Origin: Pseudoips prasinana
Lineage: Eukaryota > Arthropoda > Insecta > Lepidoptera > Nolidae
Assembly: GCA_951640165.1 (NCBI GenBank)
Contig: OX621255.1
Span: 25,766,001 to 25,830,000 of the forward strand
DNA length: 64,000 nucleotides
Direction of reading: 5' to 3'
Shown: positions 32,801 through 41,777 of the stretch, piece by piece
How positions within the stretch are numbered: the first letter of the stretch is position 1
Layout of the letters: every line of letters begins with the position of its first letter
Translations under genes and position numbers: made by a program
Notes under the pieces: generated by a model
What the model saw: only the letters and a program-made list of their open reading frames with translations
What the model was told of the DNA's origin: nothing
The model's database searches: none

Positions 32801-32879
32801 AGTTTTAAAATAAATAAAATAAAACACACTGTCATATGATGCCAAACTAGACAGAGTAATATATTTCTAAAGACATACA

Positions 32880-33012
32880 TATTATAGGTAAATTACACCC
32901 AGACACAGAAAAAACAATCGTGTTCATTACACAAAGATTTTTCCCGGATGGGAATCGAACCCACGAGCTCTAGCTTAGTAATGAGGGTCACTTCCACTAG
33001 ACTAACAGACCA
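32880..33012 (-). mobile_element. SINE family D
   Basis: AAATTACACCCAGACACAGA with the complement of the head (GGAATCGAACCCACGAGCTC) matches 13,385. Confidence 0.7.
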
Positions 33013-34390
33013 GTCCCTAAATAATGTCATCACATTTTCCCCCCACGGATAACACCAACATAACCAAAACATAATTTCTCATGCTCTTCATAAGTTATGA
33101 AGAGGGTTTCCTAAATCAAACCAAACAAAACTCAATAGAATCATAAACACGTCAATTAGATATGACACGGCGTGCTTTCAAAGACAAAAATATTCTGAAG
33201 TCACGTTGGTAATACGTGTCGTGTCCCCAATCCATGTATTTTTCATTCTTACCGACTTGTAGGGCAGCACAGACTACGGTTGACTTACTTTTGTTGTTTG
33301 TACAGCAATACCCTTGCTCGGCTGCGAAGAGATCGGGTGTCAATTTTATGATGTGGTAATCAAATCATGGTTTCTTTAATCCGCTTATTAATTTATGCGG
33401 AACAGCGATTGACTAATACAGAGCTCATGCTGTCTGTAATTTATGTGGTTTTGCGCTCACTATCTCACACAAAATTTATGTAACATTGAGCGAGCACAAT
33501 ATGAGTATAGATTGCAGCTCTTATCTTTACCCGATTTATATAAAACTCCATAAGAGGCAGAGCTAGAGAGCTAGAGAGCTATCTAAAGCAGATCCCATGC
33601 TGTTTGGAATATTTTAGTTATGCGAACACAATGTAAGGTAAAATGTTGCTCACTCTTTAACTAAGACTAAACCATTTTTACTAGACTACTAAGTGACAGT
33701 GACTGGCTACAGCAGAGCTAATGATGTACGAAATATATTTATGTTAACTCATTGGTATAATATGTTATGTTTTAAAACTAATTTGTGCTAAATTTGCTCA
33801 CACTATATGTTATAAATAAATAAATATCCGGGACATATCACGCAGCGCATACTAGGCAACAGATAGAAATACTATAAATACTTGTATTTGGTAATTATAT
33901 ACATGCATTACACAGAAAACAAATCTTGGCCTGGGGCCAAGATAAGATTATATTTATGTATACAAAAAAATTACTTGTGCAAGGATCTGACCCTCAACCT
34001 TCGTTCAGAAAACAGAATTTCTACTAAATGACTCCCGTTGGTTTTCAATTCAACAGCAAAGATACAGTATAGTCAAAGATTTCATAAATAAACTTAACAG
34101 TCCCAATGAAAGAAACTTGAAAAATGTGGAAAGCCATTAAATTCTAGAGATTTTTTATATACAAATGCGGATAAAAAGAGTGAATGGGACACTACAAGTC
34201 AAAAAAAGACTTGACTGGCCGTGTACGATGGAGTTTTAGTGCGAACTTTAATATATGGAAGTGAATTGGGTATGGCAGAAAAATAATGAATGTAGAATAA
34301 ATGCAGTTGAAATGAGGGCTCTGAGAAGCTCGAAATACTGACGTAAGCGTTGTGGTGTGTAAGAAGATGTCGACACAAAGATAGAAAAAG
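33013..34390. other. No gene recognised
   Basis: The small repeat GAGCTAGAGAGCTAGAGAGC lies at 33,561. Near 33,960-34,010 is a possible decayed SINE. Open frames are short and without domains. Confidence 0.4.
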
Positions 34391-34394
34391 GTAT

Positions 34395-34665
34395 GCTGAG
34401 ATGGTTTGGGCATTTAGAAAAGATGAATGAAAGAAGATTGGCCTGTGCAAATGGGTCAACCGGAAGGGGTAGACCTCGTAGAACATTCTCTGACCAAATC
34501 GGAGACGTTCTCAAGAAAGGCCAGGTCGGAAGTACCCTAAACCAGCAAGCATGTATGAAGAATATAATTACAATAAACGAGGCAAAAGAGGTGTGCAAAG
34601 ATCGTGTCTAATGGAAATCCGTTGTCTCAGCCCTAGCCCTCTGGGCAACAGACGTGAGTTTATCT
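34395..34665 (+). pseudogene. LINE ORF2 C-terminal remnant
   Basis: The frame reads [33 protein letters not shown], then [19 protein letters not shown] and a stop where related copies continue WKSVVSA. This RWFGH..GRPRRT..EAKEVC pattern is a common C-terminal end of insect LINE proteins. No reverse-transcriptase core precedes it. Confidence 0.7.
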
Positions 34666-34759
34666 ACTTGTATATAACATACATTTGTGTACGTGTATAA
34701 TATTTTACACGCGTAGGAACTGGGTGGAAAGTTGAAAGTAAGTAAACAGTAGTAGATAT

Positions 34760-34925
34760 AATAAAAAAATAAATACTAATTGGACATGGCAGAGCTTGTA
34801 CTGTGGAAACCAGATAACTGGGACATGGCAAAGCTTGCACTGTGGAAACCAGATAACTGATATACTACATATACTACTTTTCTTTTGTAAATACATACTT
34901 ATATAGATAATTACACCCAGACTGA
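34760..34925 (-). repeat. SINE family C 3' part with an internal 40-bp duplication
   Basis: GGACATGGCAGAGCTTGTAC through CCAGATAACTG occurs twice in a row (34,779 and 34,820) with two changes. The rest, to TTACACCCAGACT, is the complement of C. Confidence 0.65.
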
Positions 34926-35600
34926 CCTTTTCAATAAGGCTGCAATATTACTAACATCTGGAAAGTTATCTTTTATTCGGTAATGTAAATGTGACGTCTA
35001 TTATCCAACTGGGCTATGTCAGTAATCAAGCCAGCGATCCATTTGCCTGATCACGGCGTAACAATCGCTTGAAACAGGATGCGTGGAAATTATTGTGGTG
35101 GGCTCTTTTCTTTTTTGTTGCGAAGAAAGGTTTTTTCTGTTTCGTTGCAGTAAGGCTGATTGGTAACCACGTTTTGCTTATGTTAAGACGGCTGAGAGGA
35201 CTCGGGGAAATTGTATATTTTGGGATTTAGGAACAATACGTCTAAGAATACAATTTGAGGGGCACCAGTGTCGGTTCGTCGGTGTACGTGTTCTTAGTGT
35301 TTGTTATGTTTAAACTTTTGAATGAACTTCTATAGAAATATATAGATAGATACCTACTTGGGAGTCAATGGATGAAAAATCGATGTATAAACAAAAAATA
35401 ATTGATAATTACCAAAAATATGAGATGGGTTTATTAGGATTGACATCTTTAGTAGAAGAACAAAATAATTCTTCAGTTGTGGTAGTTCATTTATATGTCT
35501 ATAGTTTTATATACAACTGGTTTTTTTTTTATATAATCGAGGAGAAATGCCTACGCATGCTACCCGCAAAAAGTGTCTACGGGTGGGTATGTTGGACTTT
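34926..35600. other. No gene recognised
   Basis: An 80-codon frame at 35,368-35,610 (+) has no recognisable domain and its end runs into a SINE. Confidence 0.35.
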
Positions 35601-35604
35601 GGTG

Positions 35605-35680
35605 TCTTAGAACAGTTTGGTCTAGTGGTTATTGACCCTCACTGCTAAACCAGAGGTCGTGGGTTTGATACGGATTTAGT
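35605..35680 (+). repeat. SINE family D head
   Basis: CAGTTTGGTCTAGTGGTTAT, AGAGGTCGTGGGTTTGATAC. The body is missing. Confidence 0.6.
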
Positions 35681-35945
35681 GATAGTCATCAGTTTAGTGA
35701 TTTTCTTTTTTAACGTCACTCACGACCATAGACAATTTGTACTAAGTAGGTTTTATACAGTAGTTGTCCACTACACGGACACTTCTCTATTATTCGCTAT
35801 TTCATATTCGCCACTGAACTGCAGAAACAAATCAATCGTTTATCGTTACCTAAAGCATTCAATTGAATGTTCGATTTATTAAAAAAAGGTAGACGATTCC
35901 AAACAAATGTATCATTTATAACGGTATAAATGAAATTTGAATAAC
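35681..35945. other. No gene recognised
   Basis: AT-rich with one fortuitous frame. Confidence 0.35.
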
Positions 35946-35949
35946 CATT

Positions 35950-36115
35950 CGATAGTATGTAGTAAGTACCCTAAACCGGCGAGCATGTATGAAGAATATA
36001 ATGACAGTAATCGAGGCAAAAGAAGTATGCAAAGATCGTGACAAATGGAAATCCGTTGTCTCTGCCTACCCCTCTGGGAAACAGGCGTGAGTCTATGTAT
36101 GTATGTATGTATTCG
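35950..36115 (+). pseudogene. LINE 3' end remnant with GTAT-repeat tail
   Basis: AAACCGGCGAGCATGTATGA, AGATCGTGACAAATGG and TACCCCTCTGGGAAACAGGC match the tails at 23.6 and 34.6 kb. It ends in (ATGT)n. Confidence 0.65.
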
Positions 36116-37070
36116 ATAGTATGAACTTTCGAGTATTTTTAAATTCGATTTATGGTGGTCGATCATTTGGCATAGTACACCCCTGATACCTATGTATTTA
36201 TTTTGCCGAGACTAATTGATTTAAATGGACTATTCATCATTGGGAACATCCATTTATAATTAAAGATAAATACAACGTTAAATATGTAAATGTATAGTAG
36301 AATTATCTTATTATTTACTCAGTACAAAAATCAATATGTTTTAGTTAATTTATTCATAGTACAAAGATCATTATTTACGTAGGTAGGAACTATATAAACG
36401 TACTTTTATAAATATTAAATAGATAATAATGATATTTTGCTTGCTGTGGGGCAGACGGACAGACTGACAGTACAGAATGACACTACCCCATCTCATCCGT
36501 TTTCCCATATTCACGTAGACTTTAAAAAAGCGCTTGTAAATAGTCAGAACATGTTTGTAGTAATATAGTTGTATACATTATTATTCCTAGTAACATAGAT
36601 ATTTAGGTAAACATTGTATTGATTGTATGCAAACATTTATAAAATTTATTTTATAATAGCAATGATATTTAGCCATCTTGTATCAAGTTATTGTCAAGAG
36701 ATTATGTTTAAGTTTAATTATCTAGTTTAAGTCCAATATTTTTACTACATATTGTCAATGGTTCTGTCTATATTAAGGTATGATTATTATGACGGCGATT
36801 ATGGCATATATATTCATGGGGAAGCTCTTGTCCAGCAGTGGACGTCATATTTCCAGAGAATCCGCAAGTGCGTTACCAGGCCTAAAGAAAGAAATAAGGA
36901 GAATAGGAGCATGATACTTGCTTCTTGAAGGTCGCCATATCATACCAGATCAGAAATAGATCCTTAGTTAGTTGACTCCACAAAGGTCGTTCGTACGCGG
37001 TGATAACTTTCTTGTAAATGCACGGTGATAAACAATCATTCATCCGGGTTATATATATATATATATATTT
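36116..37070. other. No gene recognised; RTE tail at about 36,795-36,860
   Basis: GGCGATTATGGCATATATAT and CTTGTCCAGCAGTGGACGTC are family G/RTE tail sequence. The rest is unassigned and AT-rich. A TA tract lies at 37,052-37,068. Confidence 0.45.
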
Positions 37071-37074
37071 TAAG

Positions 37075-37235
37075 CGGGGTAAGTACTTTACTAACATATA
37101 ATTGACGGACATAAAGTACATCCAAACTCAGGACAACTATTTATGGGTCACACAAATAGTTGACCTGCACGGGATTCGAACCCGGGACACGAAGCGGCGA
37201 GGCGACTGTCTCAGCCGCTGCGCCACACGTGCAAT
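37075..37235 (-). mobile_element. SINE family B
   Basis: On the minus strand the head (GTGTGGCGCAGCGGCTGAGA, B box GGGTTCGAATCCC) and the middle GTCCTGAGTTTGGATGTA are present. It is followed by a shortened 3' body. Confidence 0.75.
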
Positions 37236-37870
37236 CTATTTTTCACTTCCACTTCTAGTGAGAAAATATTATTATTAGGATTAAACCCAGAGAATTTCTC
37301 AGAACACTAATTTGTTTGAGAACACTGGTCTTGTATTACCGGTCATATTTATTGAGTAGCATTCTAGCCCGTCACTACACCCCCCATATCTATAAAGTTA
37401 TAATTATTAATGAACGTTACATACATTAATTAACTATTACTTTTTGTATGTCACTGTTCAATGTGTTTTTCATTCGTAATAATAATAATAAACACGTAAA
37501 TATCGTGCCCATAGTTATGTCTACTATAGGCGTGGTCCCTAAACAACTCCACCAATCGCTACAAATACTAAAGTTACCACAATATACTTATTATAGTTTA
37601 CAGAAAGCAGCCATATTAAATACTTGTAGAATAGTACGTAAGTTCCTACAAAATAATGACCAACCATCACTTCCTTCCTAATTCCTTCCTTCAGGGTAGC
37701 ACTTGACCTAGGTCCGTGAAGTAAGTAAGTTAGTAAGTAATCTTAATTTCGCTTAAAATATGGTACAGACAAGATTTTATAGTAATCACAATTACAGTTG
37801 TTGCTGTTGTTGCTGCCTTAAGTTACCGGCACCAGCAGAGATATACAGATGTATAAAAAAATAAATAATA
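37236..37870. other. No gene recognised
   Basis: A 77-codon frame at 37,448-37,681 (+) includes an (AAT)n-coded NNNN run and no domain. GTAAGTAAGTTAGTAAGTAA near 37,720 is a simple repeat. Confidence 0.35.
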
Positions 37871-37874
37871 ATAC

Positions 37875-38115
37875 TAATAGGATAATAATATCTAGGACAT
37901 TATCCACAAACGGTCTTCTGATTCCAAACTACGCAGAGTTTATACTATGGTAACCAAATAACTGATATACTACTTTCCTTTTGTAAATACATACTTATAT
38001 AGATAATTAGATCCAGACTAAGGAAAAACAGACATGTCAACACAAATATCTGTCCTCGGTGGGCATCGAACCAACTACGGCGTGACAGGCAAGCATCTAT
38101 CAACCACGCCAATTA
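37875..38115 (-). mobile_element. SINE family C, near full length
   Basis: The complement of the C tail and body (CCAAATAACTGATATACTAC), the middle (AGATCCAGACTAAGG) and a decayed head (CATCGAACCAACTACGG) are visible. Confidence 0.7.
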
Positions 38116-38190
38116 TAAAACACTTAATAGCATCAACACTATGTATACATTATTAGTTGCCACGTGTGCCTGGTTGGTTTTGATATACAA

Positions 38191-38457
38191 CAATAATAAT
38201 AAATAATAATAATATCTAGGGACAATGTCACACAGATCATTCTAGCCCCACACTAAGCAAAGCTTGTACTATGGGTACCGGGCGACGATATACATACTTA
38301 TATAGATAGATAAATACTTATACACATAGAAAACATCCATGACTCAGAAACAAATATTCGTGCTCATTACACAAATATTTGCACTTACCGGGATTCGAAC
38401 CCAGGACCACCAGTTTCGTAGGCAGGAGCACTACCAACTAGGCTACGGTGATCGTCA
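38191..38457 (-). mobile_element. SINE family A, full length, with target-site duplication
   Basis: ATATACAA occurs at 38,183-38,190 and again at 38,458-38,465, immediately outside the element. This is direct proof of retroposition. Head, B box, middle and tail are complete. Confidence 0.9.
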
Positions 38458-38608
38458 ATATACAAGATACAAATTAAAGAAATAAAACACCTAAGGCATT
38501 TTAAACTATTTATTACAGAACGGAATGACCTGAACAGTTAAACAATAAATATCGGTGTTTTGATTATTAAATGGGAAAGTAAAATCATATTTACATGACT
38601 TATTGGTC

Positions 38609-38743
38609 CTAAGTCTGCCGTGGAAGAGACTGAAAGTATTTGCACATATGTTTCATAACAATAATCCAGAAAACGAAAATGAATGTAAGAAATATCCAAT
38701 ATGAAACATCTGGTACTAAGAAATATTCGATTGTAAAACCCAT
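38609..38743 (-). CDS. Delta micropeptide, 44 aa, single membrane span
   Basis: The frame begins MGFTIEYFLVPDV, then has a strongly hydrophobic stretch at about residues 15-31 (YWIFLTFIFVFWIIVM), and ends KHMCKYFQSLPRQT. The start FTIE and the post-membrane CKYF match the beta peptides (FTID, CKYF/CRYF), so I infer it is a diverged beta. It lies 77 nt after the 85-aa ORF and downstream of cassette I on the same strand. There is no second copy with an intact frame; 42.45 kb may hold a decayed one. Reality as a gene is less sure than for alpha, beta and gamma. Confidence 0.45.
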   Translation of the reverse strand: MGFTIEYFLVPDVSYWIFLTFIFVFWIIVMKHMCKYFQSLPRQT

Positions 38744-38820
38744 AACGTTTTGCTACGGCATCGCAACATTGCCCAAAGGTTAAAATAGTTTACTAAGTAT
38801 GAGTATTCTGTTAGATTTAA

Positions 38821-39078
38821 CTATTCTAATGATTCAGCTCTTTCATCGCTGTTCTTATTGCTCTCAGTGAAACCTTTCAGGATTTCTTGAAAAAATGTAT
38901 TGCTTCCAGCTAAAATAAAAGATCTTGCAGCTACTATAAAATTTGTATTTACAAAATGTCCAGTATTTATTTTGATAAAACTGCTTGAATTCTGCTTGAT
39001 TTCCTCAAAAAGCCACTGGATTTTTGTATAATCTAATAGCACTTGCCTAGTTTTACGGAGATCAGCTAAAACTTCCAT
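38821..39078 (-). CDS. 85-aa hypothetical protein downstream of cassette I
   Basis: An ATG-to-TAG frame with mixed, protein-like composition: a basic and leucine-rich start (MEVLADLRKTRQVLLDYTKI), a central part FIVAARSFILAGSN and an acidic end (NSDERAESLE). No signal peptide and no clear membrane span. I do not recognise it. It sits between gamma-I and delta on the same strand. It may be a further cistron, an exon or chance. Confidence 0.35.
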   Translation of the reverse strand: MEVLADLRKTRQVLLDYTKIQWLFEEIKQNSSSFIKINTGHFVNTNFIVAARSFILAGSNTFFQEILKGFTESNKNSDERAESLE

Positions 39079-39265
39079 GCATTTTCATTAAATAAAAAAA
39101 ATCTTTCATTAGTTTACACAGCATTCTACTTGTTCAAATATCTGATAAAACTTCGTTTGAATATTGGAAATAGTTACCAGTACATGCATAAAAGTATATT
39201 GTAAATATCAACAGCAAACTCGAAGTTATACTTTTCTTCTATACTTTACTGTTTTACTTAAACTT

Positions 39266-39412
39266 TTATTTGCCGTTGGAAACTATGTGACACACCGTGA
39301 AAAATAAGAAACATATTATTACTATCGATCCAACTACTAATAGTATTCCAGGTAATGTGATAATGAATTCGCATTTTTCTGTAGTAGCACATAAATTGCA
39401 TTTGCCAGCCAT
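39266..39412 (-). CDS. Gamma micropeptide, cassette I (48 aa)
   Basis: It starts MAGKCNLCATTEKCE, continues as a membrane span of about residues 17-40 (FIITLPGILLVVGSIVII, then CFLFFTV) and ends CHIVSNGK. It aligns along its whole length with gamma-IV at 50,753-50,902 without gaps apart from one extra C-terminal residue. The layout MAxK..C, then the GSIVI-type span, then CHI-S-GK is also that of alpha, so the two are probable paralogues. It follows a broken beta by about 100 nt. Expected to be a tail- or signal-anchored single-pass protein. Function unknown. Confidence 0.65.
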   Translation of the reverse strand: MAGKCNLCATTEKCEFIITLPGILLVVGSIVIICFLFFTVCHIVSNGK

Positions 39413-39510
39413 TTTCTTTAATTAGCCATGTTTCTGTATTCTTTCTGAATATATTATGGAGAAGATATGTGTTTCTCAATATTCTTTCTGTGATAGCTAT
39501 ATATCTACCA

Positions 39511-39645
39511 TATTCTTCCAAGGTAATATCATCACATCCAACTCATAAGCTAGAAGGGCGACAAAAGCGAACGCTATCATCAAAATTTCCAAAAAAATCT
39601 AAGGTAAAGTCTACTGCCACTAGAGGCTTCTTTTTCCACAGTTAA
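39511..39645 (-). pseudogene. Beta pseudogene, cassette I
   Basis: The stretch TTTTGATGATAGCGTTCGCT through TGAGTTGGATGTG matches intact beta genes at the DNA level. The start is GTG instead of ATG, the frame shifts around 39,600, and the normal stop is lost. A further N-terminal remnant (ATGGCAGAAACAGC, with TGA two codons on) lies at about 39,715-39,760, and an inverted core fragment lies at 39,795-39,845. Confidence 0.7.
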
Positions 39646-39794
39646 CCACATTAAAAAAGTTAACTATTGGAGTAAGAGCCGTTAGTGGGCGTAATGAAAA
39701 AGTACGTTAGTTTCTCATCATGCATTACTGCCACTTCAAGCTGTTTCTGCCATAACCTTTCATTCAATGTACTTTATGATTTCCATGTACTTTA

Positions 39795-39845
39795 CCATCC
39801 ATTTGTTGGAAATTTTGATGATAGCGTTTGCTTTTGACACCCTTA
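39795..39845 (+). pseudogene. Inverted beta core fragment beside alpha-I
   Basis: ATTTGTTGGAAATTTTGATG and ATAGCGTTTGCTTTTG read on the plus strand match the beta membrane-span codons, opposite to the cassette. A local rearrangement put it directly after the alpha-I stop. Confidence 0.65.
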
Positions 39846-39847
39846 CT

Positions 39848-39973
39848 TTATGATTTTCCACTTGTAATATGACAGACGACGAGGAATAGCAGGACCAGAA
39901 TCACAATTGAACCAACCACCATGAGAAGTTGGTTGAGTGTGAAAGAAAGTCCGCATTCAGGTTTTTTAGCCAT
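39848..39973 (-). CDS. Alpha micropeptide, cassette I (41 aa)
   Basis: It starts MAKKPECGLSFTLNQLL and spans the membrane at about residues 16-33 (LLMVVGSIVILVLLFLVV). It ends CHITSGKS. It differs from alpha-II and alpha-III by a one-codon deletion near residue 8 and a few conservative changes, and the frame is open. The two-codon upstream ORF ATG-GCG-TAA is 11 nt before it. The normal beta partner that should follow is destroyed here. Confidence 0.7.
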   Translation of the reverse strand: MAKKPECGLSFTLNQLLMVVGSIVILVLLFLVVCHITSGKS

Positions 39974-39984
39974 AGCTTAACTGT

Positions 39985-39993
39985 TTACGCCAT
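39985..39993 (-). promoter_or_regulatory. Two-codon upstream ORF of cassette I
   Basis: ATG-GCG-TAA precedes the alpha start by 11 nt. The same feature is in all four cassettes. It may set how many ribosomes reach alpha and later cistrons. Confidence 0.55.
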
Positions 39994-41042
39994 TTATATC
40001 TGTTTCACATTGTATAGTATATTGTACATATTGTTATAAGATTGATTTTGTAGAAATTTGATTATTTTTTGGACGGATAATTTTGTCATTGACAGATGAA
40101 AGAAGAAAGTATTGTGATAGACGGCTGTATTTAAGTTGATGGACCGTGGAGTTTTATCTAAATAAAATATTTTTATTATACACGCGTATTTTAAGGAGAA
40201 ACTAAGAATAAAACGTAATATGAAATGTCTGTAAAATAAACGATAGGCAATCCAGTACACGCTGTGCATCAATATACAACCGTTTCAACAATAGGCGTAT
40301 ATTTTGTGCAAAACAGCCGTCTCTGAAAACATAAAAAAATATATAAATGAAAGGTGAGGTAAGTTATATTATCGCCTAATGTAACTTAATTGTAACCATA
40401 TTCAAGTAAATAAATAAATTGATTGATTGAAATTGTAATACCTGAATCATTACACTTTACTGCCTAACCTCGACAAAAAATGCTTGCAAACGGAAGTAGC
40501 AATTACTCAAGTTATCAAAATTGCTGCTTCCATTAGTAAATCAAATTATTTTTAAGCCTCAGTCAGTGCCTCAGTTATACTTTGAACTTCGAGCATAATG
40601 CTCGAAGACTTTGAAAGACTTCCCAGTTCAAATTTTAGTAAAGTACCAGTGTTGTCATATTATAATAAATCGGCCGAGAAAAATCATTTATTGAAACACA
40701 TATTAGCTTAGGAATTGTAAATTTATATATCCCAATTCCTATGCTTATATTATGTCGTATAGAAATCATAAGACAGTTTGTCTAGCAGTGGACGTTGATA
40801 TGTTGATGCTGATGATAATATTCATGCTATTCATAGCCTTCAAGCTGTTCATTTTTTCACTGAGTATTAGATTTGGGCGGTATTTCAACAACACAACCCC
40901 AATCTAATAAACAGTACGGCTACGAATATCACCAAACCATCTCATGCCTTGGAGAGTGTAGAAGTCATCACAAGGGATTACAGCTAATATCATGATGATG
41001 ATGATGATGATGACGATAATAACATCTCTTTTGTCTATGAAA
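39994..41042. promoter_or_regulatory. Divergent intergenic region between cassettes I and II
   Basis: The two cassettes point away from each other. About 150-200 bases before each alpha are alike (CTTCTTTC, CATCTGTCAAT, TCAAAAT) and are probably 5' UTR. The middle holds a 21-nt palindrome at 40,587-40,607, an RTE/family G tail at 40,765-41,012 and an (ATG)n run. The open frames at 39,994-40,272 (-) and 41,048-41,242 (+) are not conserved between copies and are not called. Confidence 0.45.
40587..40607. repeat. Palindrome CTTCGAGCAT-A-ATGCTCGAAG
   Basis: Ten-base perfect arms around a single central base. It lies between the divergent cassettes I and II. It could be a protein-binding site or chance. 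Confidence 0.5.
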
Positions 41043-41242
41043 ACTTCTTGGTGTACGTATCAAATAAATTAAATAAAATTCATGAAATATCAAACCATAG
41101 ACGTACAGCACTTCTTTCTTATTTCATCTGTCAATATCAAAATTCTCCGACAAAAAAGCTATCTAAATTTGTGCAAAATTCAAAAGTACAATTAAAAAAT
41201 TACAATGTGGACCATCTAGCAAACAATATGAAACAGTTCTAA

Positions 41243-41251
41243 ATGGCGTAA
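41243..41251 (+). promoter_or_regulatory. Two-codon upstream ORF of cassette II
   Basis: ATG-GCG-TAA, 16 nt before alpha-II, as in the other cassettes. Confidence 0.55.
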
Positions 41252-41267
41252 ATAGATAATCAATGCA

Positions 41268-41396
41268 ATGGCTAAAAAAGCTGCATGCATAGGACTCACT
41301 TTCACTCTCAACCAACTTCTCTTGGTGACTGGTTCCATCGTGATTCTTGTCCTGCTCTTCCTCGTTGTGTGCCATATTACAAGTGGAAAATCATAA
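41268..41396 (+). CDS. Alpha micropeptide, cassette II (42 aa)
   Basis: The frame begins MAKKAACIGLTFTLNQLLLV, continues TGSIVILVLLFLVV and ends CHITSGKS. A short basic N-terminus with one Cys is followed by a helix of about 20 hydrophobic residues, with Cys at its end and a short polar tail. The start is the first ATG after the two-codon upstream ORF and has a purine at -3. Beta-II starts 24 nt after the stop on the same strand, too close for a separate promoter, which suggests one polycistronic RNA. Function unknown. Confidence 0.72.
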   Translation: MAKKAACIGLTFTLNQLLLVTGSIVILVLLFLVVCHITSGKS

Positions 41397-41420
41397 ATTT
41401 CAAGAAATAAAACGTTAAAT

Positions 41421-41567
41421 ATGGGAAAAACAACCTTAAGTGGAAGTACCGCAAAAAAAGAATGCTTTACTATCGATTTGTTGGAAATTTTGATGATAGC
41501 GTTCGCTTTCGTCTCTCTGCTAGTCGTCATGAGTTGGATATGTAAATATTTCCGTGGAAGAATGTAA
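41421..41567 (+). CDS. Beta micropeptide, cassette II (48 aa)
   Basis: It begins MGKTTLSGSTAKKECFTIDL. A membrane span at about residues 20-40 (LEILMIAFAFVSLLVVMSWI) is followed by a short basic tail, CKYFRGRM. Residues 15-48 are nearly the same in beta-III and beta-IV, while residues 6-12 vary. Glu22 lies at the membrane edge in all three. The basic tail suggests that the C-terminus faces the cytosol. The broken gamma-II follows about 74 nt later. Confidence 0.72.
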   Translation: MGKTTLSGSTAKKECFTIDLLEILMIAFAFVSLLVVMSWICKYFRGRM

Positions 41568-41641
41568 AAGGAAACCAGCAACTTCTTCTTATGGTGTTAA
41601 GGATCAGAATAGAAACATTGAAATAGAAACTATTGAAGAAA

Positions 41642-41777
41642 ATAGCTGGGGAATGCAGTTTATATACTTCTACAAATACAAATTCGATGTCACTACCTGC
41701 TATACTGTTAGTTGTTAAAGTATTAGTTATGTTTCTTATTTGTAGTGGTATATAATATAGTTTCCAATGGCAAATGA
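41642..41777 (+). pseudogene. Gamma pseudogene, cassette II
   Basis: The start is ATA, not ATG. The frame AGECSLYTSTNTNSMSLPAIL, about 20 residues, keeps the gamma pattern, but a one-base shift after MFLI leads to an early TAA. The true end (IVSNGK and TGA) is still readable in the next frame. Confidence 0.7.

Noticed and set aside
39258..39521. 87-codon frame overlapping gamma-I
   Set aside because: It is out of frame with gamma-I, and the conserved product (by comparison with gamma-IV) is in the other frame.
39994..40272. 92-codon frame before alpha-I as a gene
   Set aside because: The same place in cassettes II-IV has different frames with stops. This region is better seen as 5' flank/UTR.
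41048..41242. 64-codon frame before alpha-II as a gene
   Set aside because: Not conserved in the other cassettes, for the same reason.
41216..41581. 121-codon minus-strand frame
   Set aside because: It is antisense to alpha-II and beta-II, whose sense frames are conserved in other copies.
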